A stretch of DNA of 64,000 nt from REEB52 sp964626905 (GTDB lineage Bacteria; Chlamydiota; Chlamydiia; Chlamydiales; SM23-39): contig CAZVHA010000002.1 of assembly GCA_964626905.1 (NCBI GenBank), forward strand, positions 62,001 through 126,000, in the 5' to 3' direction. The notes below the pieces were generated by a model. It did not search any database and was not told the DNA's origin. It saw only the letters and a list, made by a program, of their open reading frames with translations. Shown here in pieces: positions 1 through 7,770 of the stretch (its first letter is position 1; each line of letters starts with the position of its first letter). A program made the translations under genes and the position numbers.

Positions 1-198
1 TTGCATCCAGTGCTCTGGGGGCACTTTATCGTGAATGATATCGATGAGAAGCTCGTTGTGCGTCAGGGGAGAAAAAACGAATTTCCCCTCTAAAAAAAGT
101 TGCGCCGTCACGTAATGGGCTGCAGCGCACCTTTTTTTTTGAATAGAAAGGTCTTCATGGCGAAATGGGCAAGCGAGATAAATCAATTCCTTTATCAT
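1..198 (-). CDS. DUF1937 family protein (5' part only)
   Basis: Reading leftward from an ATG at 198, 66 codons are open and run off the window edge, so the C-terminus is missing. The N-terminus starts with a short hydrophobic strand followed by a cysteine-proline pair (IYLACPFRHED) and, about 35 residues later, a second strand FVFSPLTHNE. That pattern is typical of the DUF1937 family, small proteins with a nucleoside 2-deoxyribosyltransferase-like Rossmann fold whose substrate is not established. The gene lies 23 bp downstream of the small exported-protein gene on the same strand and may be cotranscribed with it. Family assignment is from recognised motifs; function is unknown. Confidence 0.7.
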   Translation of the reverse strand, partial: MIKELIYLACPFRHEDLSIQKKRCAAAHYVTAQLFLEGKFVFSPLTHNELLIDIIHDKVPPEHWMQ

Positions 199-221
199 AA
201 ATCAAGAGTGTACACTATCTA

Positions 222-596
222 TCAATTATCGTCTGCCGCATGAGCGTCATTGAGAAGAGAGCGGTATTTTTCCAAATCGATAATGTAAAGATCATTCGGC
301 GGCTCTTCAAAGCAGAGAAAGGAGATGTAGACATTTTCATCTTTGAGTTCAAAATAGCGCCCTCCATGGCTCTTATCCCCTTTGCAAATCGCAGAAACCT
401 CATGTTCAAAAGCGTTGAATGTATACGACAAAATTTTCACATATTTGAATCCGTGATCATTTGCGAAATCGAGCACCTTGTAGATGACGTAGCCGCTTGA
501 GCCAAAAATGACGAGGAGCTGATCGTCGGGGATATTGTTCTCCTCAGATCGCAAAGGAACGCAGGCGAGAAGAAATAAGAGAAGTATCCTCATCAT
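222..596 (-). CDS. small secreted hypothetical protein
   Basis: The 124-residue product starts with MMRILLLFLLACVPLRSEE, a Sec signal peptide with probable cleavage near residue 17; a lipobox is not clear. The mature part is about 105 residues, acidic at the C-terminus, with two cysteines (in SAICKGD and SFLCFEE). I do not recognise the family. The start codon lies only about 9 bp from the left hairpin of the TnpB element, and no Shine-Dalgarno is visible in the short remaining leader, so the element may have cut the gene from its native promoter. It could also be a slightly truncated exported protein. Confidence 0.6.
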   Translation of the reverse strand: MMRILLLFLLACVPLRSEENNIPDDQLLVIFGSSGYVIYKVLDFANDHGFKYVKILSYTFNAFEHEVSAICKGDKSHGGRYFELKDENVYISFLCFEEPPNDLYIIDLEKYRSLLNDAHAADDN

Positions 597-604
597 CCAT
601 TTGA

Positions 605-646
605 CGGCAGAGAAACCCAGTCCTTTAGGGCTGGGAGGAACTGCCG
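605..646 (+). repeat. left-end compound hairpin of TnpB element
   Basis: An 8-bp stem (616-623 with 628-635, one G-T pair) closes a TTTA loop. An outer 6-bp stem CGGCAG/CTGCCG (605-610 with 641-646) encloses it. It sits about 30 bp before the tnpB start and corresponds to the left-end structure recognised by IS605-type TnpA. Confidence 0.65.
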
Positions 647-676
647 CTCCTCTTTTGATGGTTTAAAATTAAACAA

Positions 677-1801
677 ATGTGTATACTCTTTTCTGTGAAA
701 AGAACCATTGCAATCAAGCTTACTCTTTCTGAGATTGAGCGGCAAGCTTTCGAACGGCTCGAGGTTCAGTTTTCTGCAGCTTGCAATTACATTGGCCAGA
801 TTGCTTTTCAGGCCAAAGAGAAAAATCGGGTCAAACTCCACCATCTGGCTTATTATGCTGTGAGAAAGAAGTTTCCCGAGCTGGGTGCTCAAATGGCATG
901 CAATGCAATTGCAAAAACGGCGCAGGCGCTGCGGGCTTTGAAAGAGCCAAAGGAACTTCTCTTTAAAAAAGGGGGCTCTGTCCATTTTGATAAGAGGACG
1001 TATTCTCTGAAGGGACAAAGCCTTTCTCTTTTTACTTTGGAGAAACGACTTCGTCTTCAGCTTGACATCAGCACTTTTCACCAAAGCTTTCTGGAACAGG
1101 GGAAAGCTCGTGAAGCAGAGCTGGTCCGTAAGGGCAAGCGCTGGTTTTTTCACCTGGTTCTGGATCTTCCAGATCCCCCATTGGTTCCATCCGATCGCAA
1201 GATAGGCGTGGATTTTGGAGAAAGTGTGTTGGCTGCTCTCTCTACAGGAAAGCTGTTGGGAGGGGGGCCTCTTAGAGCCAAAAGAGATCAATTTCTGGCC
1301 CATCGACAGCGCCTTCAAAGCAAAGGTACCCAAGCAGCTAAACAACGCTTGAGGAAAATCTCCGGCAGAGAAGAGCGTGTGGTTCGACATACGAACCACT
1401 GTGTTGCTAAACAGATTGTGTCTGAGGCTCGAGAGAAAGGGTGTGGCGCGATCGTCCTCGAAGACCTAAAAAATATTCGAACACGGATCAAAGCCAAGAA
1501 AAGAGAGCGCTCTCGATTGCATCGTTGGGCGTTCGACCAGTTGCGAATCTTTGTCGAATATAAAGCTGCAGGGAGCGGTATCCAAACTCTCTACGTCTGT
1601 CCTGCTTATACTTCTAAAACCTGTTCTCACTGTCTCTCTTTGGGTTCTCGTACTAAACACCGTTTTTTCTGCTCTCACTGTGGTAGCCTACAGCACAGCG
1701 ACTTGAATGCAAGTCGGAACTTACTGAGGCTTGGCGAGTCTGCCGACCCGTCAACTGGCGATGTAAACCGCCGGCATATCGCTGCTTTAAGCAGACGATA
1801 A
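677..1801 (+). CDS. tnpB: TnpB, RNA-guided RuvC-like nuclease
   Basis: The 374-residue protein has full TnpB architecture. The RuvC-like catalytic triad is visible: Asp179 in GVDFGES, Glu262 in IVLEDLKN, and Asp342 in HSDLNASRN. A four-cysteine zinc finger (Cys316, Cys319, Cys332, Cys335) sits between the last two. TnpB proteins are transposon-encoded nucleases guided by an omega RNA that overlaps the 3' end of the gene and the right end of the element; here that RNA would be expected to end near 1823-1830. Nothing suggests inactivation: no frameshift and all catalytic residues are present. The usual DRD motif around the third Asp is replaced by HSD, a common variation. The start at 677 gives the standard N-terminus (FSVKRTIAIKLTLSE). 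Confidence 0.9.
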   Translation: MCILFSVKRTIAIKLTLSEIERQAFERLEVQFSAACNYIGQIAFQAKEKNRVKLHHLAYYAVRKKFPELGAQMACNAIAKTAQALRALKEPKELLFKKGGSVHFDKRTYSLKGQSLSLFTLEKRLRLQLDISTFHQSFLEQGKAREAELVRKGKRWFFHLVLDLPDPPLVPSDRKIGVDFGESVLAALSTGKLLGGGPLRAKRDQFLAHRQRLQSKGTQAAKQRLRKISGREERVVRHTNHCVAKQIVSEAREKGCGAIVLEDLKNIRTRIKAKKRERSRLHRWAFDQLRIFVEYKAAGSGIQTLYVCPAYTSKTCSHCLSLGSRTKHRFFCSHCGSLQHSDLNASRNLLRLGESADPSTGDVNRRHIAALSRR

Positions 1802-1803
1802 AG

Positions 1804-1823
1804 CTTTCGCCTTTAGGCGAGAG
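1804..1823 (+). repeat. right-end hairpin of TnpB element
   Basis: An 8-bp stem (1804-1811 with 1816-1823, one G-T pair) carries a TTTA loop, matching the left-end hairpin. It starts 3 bp after the tnpB stop and ends 5 bp before the obgE stop codon. It marks the right end and the probable 3' part of the omega RNA guide scaffold. Confidence 0.65.
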
Positions 1824-1827
1824 TTGT

Positions 1828-2823
1828 TTACACGAGGCAATTATTGCGAAGAGCCTCTTTTAATGCGATGAGATTTGCCCCTTCGGTAGCCGAGATGATA
1901 AAAAGAGTTGCGGGATCGTATGGATAGCGCAACTGAAAGTCGCGCGCCAAGCTTACTGTCCCTTCCTGATCGATTTTATTGAGGGCGACGACAAAGGGTT
2001 TCTCGAGCATTTTTGGGTTGTAGGCTTCCAGTTCGCGTCGCAACATTAAAAACTCCTCGAAGGGGTTTCGATCTTGATCTGGCGCAAGTTCAATTAAAAA
2101 AAGCAAAGAGGAGGTCCTTTCGATGTGTCTTAAAAACGCAAATCCTAGCCCCCGATTTTCGTGTGCATTTTCGATAATTCCGGGAATGTCTGCGATCAAA
2201 ATCCGCTTAAAATCATCAAATTCGACAATGCCCAAATTGGGGCGCAAGGTGGTGAAGGGATAGGGGGCGATTTTGACCCGGATATGGGCGAGCGCTGAGA
2301 TGAGAGTCGATTTTCCCGCATTGGGCATCCCGACAAATCCAACATCGGCGATCAATTTGAGCTCGAGCTCCACCTCAATTTCCTCTCCTAAGGTCCCCTC
2401 CGTACAGACAAAGGGGGCCTGGTGGGTGGCCGATTTAAAGCGGGTATTCCCTTTTCCCCCTTTGCCGCCTATGCAAATTTTCCAAGTTTGCCCCTCTTCC
2501 AAGAAGTCGCAAAGAATCTCCCCCGTAAGAGGGTTTTTAACGAGGGTGCCGAGAGGGATTTTTAAGATGAGATCTTTCCCATTTTTCCCTTTGCAGTTGT
2601 TTGAACCGCCGGGCATCCCCTTTTCGGCTTTGATGAGGCGCCAATTGCGGTAGTCTTCGAGGGAGTGGACTTGAGCATCGGCCTTGAAGGTGATGGAGCC
2701 GCCGTCGCCGCCGTCGCCGCCAGCAGGGCCCCCCTTAGGGATGTATTTTTCACGGCGCCATGAGATGACGCCATTGCCCCCTCTGCCCGCCGATAATTTT
2801 AAGACAACTGTATCGACGAACAT
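1828..2823 (-). CDS. obgE: Obg-family GTPase, ribosome assembly
   Basis: The 331-residue protein has a glycine-rich Obg fold (about 1-158, many GG pairs) and a G domain with Walker A GMPNAGKST (165-173), G3 DIPGII and G4 NKID. Obg proteins bind GTP and act in late assembly of the 50S subunit. The C-terminal OCT domain of longer homologues is absent, as in chlamydial Obg. It is the third gene of rplU-rpmA-obgE, an order kept in Chlamydiaceae, with an 11-bp gap after rpmA. Its stop codon (1828-1830) touches the right end of the TnpB element, so the last residues or the stop may have been changed by the insertion. Confidence 0.95.
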   Translation of the reverse strand: MFVDTVVLKLSAGRGGNGVISWRREKYIPKGGPAGGDGGDGGSITFKADAQVHSLEDYRNWRLIKAEKGMPGGSNNCKGKNGKDLILKIPLGTLVKNPLTGEILCDFLEEGQTWKICIGGKGGKGNTRFKSATHQAPFVCTEGTLGEEIEVELELKLIADVGFVGMPNAGKSTLISALAHIRVKIAPYPFTTLRPNLGIVEFDDFKRILIADIPGIIENAHENRGLGFAFLRHIERTSSLLFLIELAPDQDRNPFEEFLMLRRELEAYNPKMLEKPFVVALNKIDQEGTVSLARDFQLRYPYDPATLFIISATEGANLIALKEALRNNCLV

Positions 2824-2833
2824 GGGGTCCTAT

Positions 2834-3085
2834 TTAGCCTTGTGGGGCAACAGAGACAAACGTCTTGTCGCCTTTGCGGAAGGAGACGACGCCGTCGACG
2901 AGCGCGAAAAGAGAAAAGTCGCGTCCCACTCCTACGTTTTTAGATGGATGCCACTTGGTACCGCGCTGTCTTACGAGAATGCTACCAGCAGTGACAAATT
3001 GGCCGGCAGTTGCTTTAATGCCGAGTCTTTGCGAGCGAGAATCGCGTCCGTTGCGAGTGGAGCCTTGTCCTTTCTTATGTGCCAT
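2834..3085 (-). CDS. rpmA: 50S ribosomal protein L27
   Basis: The 83-residue basic protein begins MAHKKGQGSTRNGRDS and contains the L27 core with QRGTKWHPSKNVGVGRD. The N-terminal tail lies near the peptidyl-transferase centre in the family. It follows rplU by 12 bp and precedes obgE, the conserved bacterial order, and has normal length. No sign of an N-terminal propeptide such as the one removed in Firmicutes. Confidence 0.97.
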   Translation of the reverse strand: MAHKKGQGSTRNGRDSRSQRLGIKATAGQFVTAGSILVRQRGTKWHPSKNVGVGRDFSLFALVDGVVSFRKGDKTFVSVAPQG

Positions 3086-3097
3086 TATCTATCCTCT

Positions 3098-3409
3098 TTA
3101 AGCTGCAACAATTTTTTTGATCTTTACACGGGAATACTTTTGGCGGTGGCCAACAGTGCGTCTGTAGTTTTTACACCTTTTGTATTTAAAAGCGATAACT
3201 TTAGGTCCTTTGACCTCGCTGATCACTTCTGCGTGAACAGAGCATTTTTCTAAATGGGGAAGGCCAATTCTAGGGGTTTGCCCGTCGTGGATCAAGAGCA
3301 CTTTATCAAAGAGCACTTCGCCCTCTTGGTGCAAAAGTTCAATGTCGAGGACGTCGCCCTCTTGGACTCGGTACTGTTTTCCACCTGTTTCGATAATCGC
3401 GTATTGCAT
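3098..3409 (-). CDS. rplU: 50S ribosomal protein L21
   Basis: The 103-residue protein starts MQYAIIETGGKQYRVQEGD, the L21 signature, and ends with the lysine-rich KIKKIVAA. It is the first gene of the rplU-rpmA-obgE operon; a promoter would lie in 3410-3470, between it and the transporter permease gene transcribed toward it. Length is standard. Confidence 0.97.
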   Translation of the reverse strand: MQYAIIETGGKQYRVQEGDVLDIELLHQEGEVLFDKVLLIHDGQTPRIGLPHLEKCSVHAEVISEVKGPKVIAFKYKRCKNYRRTVGHRQKYSRVKIKKIVAA

Positions 3410-3470
3410 AATTCCTCAAAAAGGGTTTTGGATTCTGGGAAGAGATGATACTCGAGCAAGAGGGGAAATG

Positions 3471-4322
3471 TCAACGCGATTCTTTGGAAGCGGCTCTCAA
3501 GGAAAATTTTTTCTTTTTTAAGGGGAGGAGGGAGAGGTAGGTTGCGGCGGCGAAGAGGGCGATGGTGGGGCCTGGGGGCCAATTGAGGGCGAAGGAGCCG
3601 AAGAGGCCGAGCGAGCCAAAGAGGGCGCAAAAAATGGCGGCCTGAGCCATCATGACCCAGAGGCGATGGGTGAAGAGGCTGGCGAGGGTTGCGGGGATAG
3701 TCAAGAGGGCGATGACGAGGACGATCCCGATGATCTGCATCAAGAGGACGATGGAGATGGCGACGAGGCTCAAGAGGAGTAGGTAAAGTCTTTTTACGGC
3801 CACTCCTTGCAAAAGGGCCTGTTCTTCATCAAAACAGAGGGCCAAAAAGCGCCTGTAGTAGAGGGCGACGACGCCGAGGATGAGGGCATTGAGAAGTCCT
3901 AAGCGGATCAGATCGCCATTTCCGATGAATAGAATATTGCCGAAGAGATAATTGAGGAGTTCGACGTTATTTCCGGGGGTGAGAGAGAGAAAAATCATGC
4001 CAATGGCCATGCCGGTCGACCAGATGGCGGCGATGATGGCGTCTTCTCTTTGGCGGTAATGGAGATGGACCCAGCCGAGGAGGAGGGCTGATCCGAGGGC
4101 ACTTGCAAAAGCGCCGAAGATGGGATCGCAAAAGAGCCATCCTTGGGTTCTTTGGAGCCAAAGGCAAAGGCCCATGCCGCCCAGAATCGAATGGGAGATA
4201 CTCCCTGCGATGAAGGAGATTCTTTTGATGACGACGAAGGAACCGATGACGCCGCTGGGGATCGAGGTGAGAAGAGCTGCCCAAAGGGCCATTTGGACGA
4301 AGGGGTTTTCAAAAAATGGCAA
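3471..4322 (-). CDS. metal ABC transporter permease (ZnuB/TroC-like)
   Basis: This 283-residue membrane protein has eight or so hydrophobic segments and the ABC-3 family pattern for Zn/Mn/Fe importers (SGVIGSFVVIKRISFIAG near the N-terminus; IATEWS-type region replaced by IIAAIWSTGMAIG). I place the start at a TTG (4322-4320) because a strong Shine-Dalgarno (AAGGGAGG) precedes it by 5 nt; a longer reading from 4409 would run deep into the ATPase gene. The start overlaps the end of the ATPase gene by 14 nt, so the two are translationally coupled. It forms the membrane channel of the transporter encoded by the three genes 3471-5872. Synteny with CT415-417 of C. trachomatis is recalled, not computed. 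Confidence 0.88.
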   Translation of the reverse strand: MPFFENPFVQMALWAALLTSIPSGVIGSFVVIKRISFIAGSISHSILGGMGLCLWLQRTQGWLFCDPIFGAFASALGSALLLGWVHLHYRQREDAIIAAIWSTGMAIGMIFLSLTPGNNVELLNYLFGNILFIGNGDLIRLGLLNALILGVVALYYRRFLALCFDEEQALLQGVAVKRLYLLLLSLVAISIVLLMQIIGIVLVIALLTIPATLASLFTHRLWVMMAQAAIFCALFGSLGLFGSFALNWPPGPTIALFAAATYLSLLPLKKKKFSLRAASKESR

Positions 4323-5013
4323 GGTGACCTCCCTTCTGCATGAGGGGCGTGTGGTAGAGGCCGAGGGCAAAGTGTTCGCACACCTCTTTTGGCAAAAATG
4401 TATTGACATCGCCTTGGACGCAAACGACCCGATCGACTCTTTCGATGATGGTTTTGAGATCGTGTGTGACGAGGAGAATGGTCTTTTCCCCCTTCAATTT
4501 TTGGAGCATTTCGAATATCACCTGAGTGGAATGGGCATCGATATTGGCGGTCGGTTCATCGAGGAGCAAGAGATCGGGATCGGAAAGGAGCGCCCTTGCC
4601 AAAAGGGCTCTTTGGGCGAGGCCGCCAGAGAGGGCCCCAAACACTTTGTGACGGTGAGGAATGAGGCCCAATATTTCCATGAGAAAAAGGGCTTTTGCCT
4701 TCACTTCCATCGAATAGGTTCCCCAAAAGCCTGTTTTTGAAAGAGCGCCGAGCAAAACCAATTCATTGACAGTGATGGGAAACTCGCGATCGGTTTTTTG
4801 CACTTGCGGGACATAGCCGATGGTTCCGGTGACTTTGATTTCGCCTTTAGTGGGCATTAAAAAGCCCATGATGAGCTTGAGGAGGGTGGTTTTGCCGCCT
4901 CCGTTGGGGCCCATGATGCCGATGAATTCCCCCTTTTGGATTTTCAGACAAACTTTCTGAAGGACGTCGATATTGTCGTAGGAGAAGAAGAGGTGAGAAA
5001 TATCAATTTGCAT
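4309..5013 (-). CDS. metal ABC transporter ATP-binding protein
   Basis: A 234-residue ABC ATPase with Walker A GPNGGGKTTLL, signature LSGGLAQRALLARAL and Walker B LLLLDEPTANID. It powers the importer together with the permease and the lipoprotein next to it. I choose the ATG at 5013 (MQIDISHLFFSYDN); the upstream TTG at 5025 is the alternative. Either start overlaps the 3' end of the binding-protein gene, giving coupled translation of lipoprotein, ATPase and permease in that order. Specificity (Zn versus Mn or Fe) cannot be fixed from sequence. Confidence 0.9.
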   Translation of the reverse strand: MQIDISHLFFSYDNIDVLQKVCLKIQKGEFIGIMGPNGGGKTTLLKLIMGFLMPTKGEIKVTGTIGYVPQVQKTDREFPITVNELVLLGALSKTGFWGTYSMEVKAKALFLMEILGLIPHRHKVFGALSGGLAQRALLARALLSDPDLLLLDEPTANIDAHSTQVIFEMLQKLKGEKTILLVTHDLKTIIERVDRVVCVQGDVNTFLPKEVCEHFALGLYHTPLMQKGGHLAIF

Positions 5014-5872
5014 AGGGGTCTGCAATCAAGAGGGCCAACTTTCGCATCATCTCAAAATAGCCTTCCGAGTAGGGGTCGATATAGCGGACTGGCTTATGGA
5101 GTTTTTCTGCGATGAGCTGGGCTCCCTTGTTATTGTATTGGGGCAGTGCGAGTGCAATCTGTGCGCTCTCTTCAGTGGCCTGTTTTAAAATGGCTGCTAA
5201 GTGTTTGGGGCGGGGGTCTTTTCCCTCGTACTCGACCGAAAGCTGATGGAGGTTAAACTCTTTGCAAAAGTAGCCAAATGCGGGGTGGGAGACGAGGAGA
5301 GTTCGGTTTTTAGTCTCTTTTAGAATGGAGCGGATCTCTTCGTCGAGAGCGGTTAATTGTTCACAAAGGGCGAGGCGATTCTTCAAAAAAAGGGTTTTAT
5401 TTTCTGGGTATTTTTGGCTGAGCGCCTTCTCGATGGTTTCGGCCTGGAGCTTGGTGAGCTTCGGGCTCAGCCAAATGTGTCTATCGGCAAGGCAGCTGTG
5501 GCCCCCAAATGAGGGGACTTCTTCGATGAGGGATAGCCCTTCTCGCAAATCGGTCACCATAAATTGAGGATTGCGCGCTTGTAAGATGGGGGCGATTTTG
5601 GCTTCGAAGGGCTCTCCAATCGAGAACCAAACATCAGCCCTTCCCATTTGAGTCACTTGGCTCAAAATGGGCTCGAAGGAGTGGGGGTTTGCGCTGGAGG
5701 GGACGATGGTTTGGACGTCGAATGAGGGGCCGGCGATTTGCTGAACGAGGGTGCGATACGGTGCGATGCTGACTAAGATGAGCGGTTTTTGGTCGGCTTT
5801 TTCCTTTTTATGGCAAGAGGCGAAAGCGAAAAGGGCAAGGACGAGCGCAAAAAAAAATTTTGGAAAGGACAT
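5003..5872 (-). CDS. metal-binding lipoprotein of ABC transporter (ZnuA/TroA-like)
   Basis: A 289-residue cluster A-I solute-binding protein. The signal MSFPKFFFALVLALF ends in a lipobox (FASC), so the mature protein is an N-acylated lipoprotein. Metal-ligand positions of the family are visible: His in SANPHSFEP, His in DRHIWLSP, His in LVSHPAFGYF, and Asp in RYIDPYSEGY. A His-rich loop typical of zinc-specific ZnuA is absent, so manganese or iron is also possible. I start at 5872 because this gives the signal peptide; an ORF extension to 5983 has no such sense. It is first in the operon and divergent from murJ. Confidence 0.88.
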   Translation of the reverse strand: MSFPKFFFALVLALFAFASCHKKEKADQKPLILVSIAPYRTLVQQIAGPSFDVQTIVPSSANPHSFEPILSQVTQMGRADVWFSIGEPFEAKIAPILQARNPQFMVTDLREGLSLIEEVPSFGGHSCLADRHIWLSPKLTKLQAETIEKALSQKYPENKTLFLKNRLALCEQLTALDEEIRSILKETKNRTLLVSHPAFGYFCKEFNLHQLSVEYEGKDPRPKHLAAILKQATEESAQIALALPQYNNKGAQLIAEKLHKPVRYIDPYSEGYFEMMRKLALLIADPYAN

Positions 5873-5953
5873 ACTAGTAGGCAAAGTATCCCAGATATGG
5901 GGGGAAAAATGCAAGACGGGATTTTTTTCTTGGGAAATGCGAAGATATTTTCG

Positions 5954-7549
5954 ATGGAACCTGCGAGTATAGATCATCCCCATACGGTGGCCCGATCGGC
6001 CGTCCGGTTTTTGTCGGGGACATTTTTGAGTAGAGTGGCTGGCCTGGCGAGGGACATGTCCATGGCCTTTATTTTTGGGACGAGCGCACCGATCGCTGCG
6101 TTTTTAGTCGCCTTTCGTTTGGCCAATTTGCTCCGAAGGATTTTTGGAGAGGGGGCGCTTCTCAACAGTTTTATTCCCCATTTTGAGTCGCATCGGGAAC
6201 GAGATCTGGGGCAAGGGGCTCGATTTTTTCGGGACACTTTTTTTTCGCTCAGTGCGGCCCTCGTCCTGATCGTCGCTCTCATTGAAATGGGGCTTTACCT
6301 CTGGGCGAACTCTCCGAATATATCGGCAGAAAATATCCAAATTTTGCAGCTGATGATGATTATTTTACCTGGGGTGATTTTCATTTGTCTTTTTAGTCTT
6401 ACAAGTGGGCTTTTGCAGTGTGAAAAGGCCTTTTTTTTGACGGGGATTTCGCCGATTGCGTTCAATGGTGTGTGGATTGGATCTATTTGGTTTTTGAGAA
6501 ATCAGGTTCCTGAGAAGGCGGTGATAGGTCTTTCGATAGGCATAACACTTGCCTTTCTAGCGCAGTGGCTGCTTGTTTTGCCGAAGGCGATTTCGATTTT
6601 GCGACCGTTCTTTTCCGTGAAAGAGCTGTTGAGGTGCCGCTTTTTCCCACCGGAAATTCGGGCGATGGCGTTTTCCCTTTCTGCGGGGGTGATTGGGGTG
6701 ATGGCGGCGCAGATCAACACGGCGCTCGATACGGTTTTTGCCCGTTTTGCCTCTTTGGAGGGGCCGGCGTATCTGAATTATGCGATTCACATCCAGCAAT
6801 TGCCGCTGGCTCTTTTTGGAATTGCGGTGTCGTCGGCTCTTTTGCCGCCGCTATCGCGCTCGATTCGCTCAAATCAGTTGGAGCATTATAAAGTTCTTCT
6901 TGAATACTGTTTAAATGTGGCTTTTTTCATTGTGATTCCCTGTGCCCTTGGCATTTTTGTAGCGGGGGGGGCATGCATCAATCTGATTTTTGGGCGGGGG
7001 GAGTTTAATTCTTTCTCTACATATCAGACGACGCTCTGTTTGTGGGGGTATGGATTGGGGCTGATTCCAATGGTGGCATCGCTTTTACTGGCGCCCGCTT
7101 TTTATGCGCGAAAAGAGTATCGAGTGCCGATGGTGGGCGCGCTTCTTTCGATTGGGATCAATATGGCGCTCAATATTTTACTGATTTGGGGGTTTTCGAT
7201 GGGGCCTGCAAGTCTTGCTGTTGCGACGAGTTTGGCGGCCTATTTCAATGCAATTTTTCTCTATAAGAAGCTCGGTGTGACCCTATCGCCTCGTTTTTTG
7301 CGCACCTCTATTCAAACTTTGGGTTGTGCTCTCCTAGCGGGGGCGATCACTCTTTCGGTGGGATCTATTTTTTTACATGATCCGACACTTTCTATATGTC
7401 TAGGGGAGGGGGGGGAATTCATTCGGGGATTTAGGGCTCAAATTTTTCATTTCACTCTCCTTTTTTTCACTTTTTCACTGAGCTTCTTTTTCTTCGCTCG
7501 GTTATTGAAGAGTGAGCCGTTTGCACAGGTGTTGAAGCTGCGGGAATAG
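5954..7549 (+). CDS. murJ: lipid II flippase MurJ (MviN)
   Basis: The 531-residue polytopic protein of the MOP exporter superfamily starts with the MurJ landmark SGTFLSRVAGLARDMSMA followed by FRLANLLRRIFGEGALLNSF. MurJ flips lipid II across the inner membrane for peptidoglycan synthesis, which in chlamydiae serves division septa. Charged residues of the family cavity (Arg in NLLRR, the Asp of NTALDTVFA) are present. The start is uncertain: ATG 5954 gives a family-typical N-terminus, whereas ATG 5909 has a G-rich stretch (GGGGGG) in front. The gene is divergent from the metal transporter, leaving 81 bp for both promoters, and ends 51 bp before tRNA-Ser. Confidence 0.92.
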   Translation: MEPASIDHPHTVARSAVRFLSGTFLSRVAGLARDMSMAFIFGTSAPIAAFLVAFRLANLLRRIFGEGALLNSFIPHFESHRERDLGQGARFFRDTFFSLSAALVLIVALIEMGLYLWANSPNISAENIQILQLMMIILPGVIFICLFSLTSGLLQCEKAFFLTGISPIAFNGVWIGSIWFLRNQVPEKAVIGLSIGITLAFLAQWLLVLPKAISILRPFFSVKELLRCRFFPPEIRAMAFSLSAGVIGVMAAQINTALDTVFARFASLEGPAYLNYAIHIQQLPLALFGIAVSSALLPPLSRSIRSNQLEHYKVLLEYCLNVAFFIVIPCALGIFVAGGACINLIFGRGEFNSFSTYQTTLCLWGYGLGLIPMVASLLLAPAFYARKEYRVPMVGALLSIGINMALNILLIWGFSMGPASLAVATSLAAYFNAIFLYKKLGVTLSPRFLRTSIQTLGCALLAGAITLSVGSIFLHDPTLSICLGEGGEFIRGFRAQIFHFTLLFFTFSLSFFFFARLLKSEPFAQVLKLRE

Positions 7550-7579
7550 CCTTCGCTAGATTTTTTTGAGCGGTTGGGG

Positions 7580-7585
7580 TATACT
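7580..7585 (+). promoter_or_regulatory. probable -10 box of tRNA-Ser
   Basis: TATACT lies 15 bp before the tRNA 5' end, giving a transcript start around 7592. No good -35 hexamer is seen at the usual spacing. Assigned by position and match to the sigma-66/70 consensus only. Confidence 0.4.
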
Positions 7586-7600
7586 GCTGGGGTTCTTTGA

Positions 7601-7687
7601 GGAGAGGTGTCCGAGTGGCTTAAGGAGCACGCTTGGAAAGCGTGTAAACGAGAAATCGTTTCGTGGGTTCGAATCCCACTCTCTCCG
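7601..7687 (+). tRNA. tRNA-Ser (anticodon GGA)
   Basis: An 87-nt class II tRNA. The acceptor stem pairs 7601-7607 with 7680-7686 (one G-U), the discriminator is G7687, the anticodon loop CTTGGAAAG gives GGA (reads UCC and UCU), a long variable arm is present, and the T arm is GTGGG-TTCGAAT-CCCAC. The 3' CCA is not encoded. It lies between murJ and the amidohydrolase gene. Its 3' acceptor strand is shared with the large downstream inverted repeat at 7680-7735. Confidence 0.95.
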
Positions 7688-7735
7688 AAATGACAAGGCC
7701 CCAGCTTTTGCTGGGGCCTTGTCATTTCGGAGAGA
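7680..7735 (+). terminator. 26-bp perfect hairpin overlapping the tRNA-Ser 3' end
   Basis: Positions 7680-7705 pair without mismatch with 7710-7735 around a TTTT loop. The left arm begins inside the tRNA acceptor stem, so the right arm ends with a copy of the tRNA 5'-acceptor-like sequence (GGAGAGA). There is no downstream T tract, so it is not a classical intrinsic terminator, though stopping or 3'-processing of the tRNA transcript is the simplest role. Confidence 0.6.
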
Positions 7736-7770
7736 AGAAAGCCACCTGCGTGGTTTAGGATTAGGTAGCA

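Larger units (their letters stand above)
605..1823 (+). mobile_element. TnpB-only IS200/IS605-type element
   Basis: A complete tnpB is flanked on each side by a subterminal hairpin with the same TTTA loop (loops at 624-627 and 1812-1815). This arrangement is typical of IS200/IS605 elements, which lack terminal inverted repeats and make no target duplication. No Y1 transposase gene (tnpA) lies within or beside it, so the element would depend on a TnpA in trans or be immobile. The true ends are not marked; they lie a few bases outside the hairpins. The right end abuts the obgE stop codon, and the left end abuts the start of the exported-protein gene. Confidence 0.75.

Noticed and set aside
593..1399. 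268-codon minus-strand frame opposite tnpB
   Set aside because: It is antisense to a clear TnpB with catalytic motifs and has no family similarity of its own.
4120..4740. 206-codon plus-strand frame over the metal transporter
   Set aside because: It is antisense to the permease and ATPase genes, which have diagnostic motifs.
5789..5953. N-terminal extension of murJ
   Set aside because: The extra residues are basic, not family-like, and overlap the divergent lipoprotein start.
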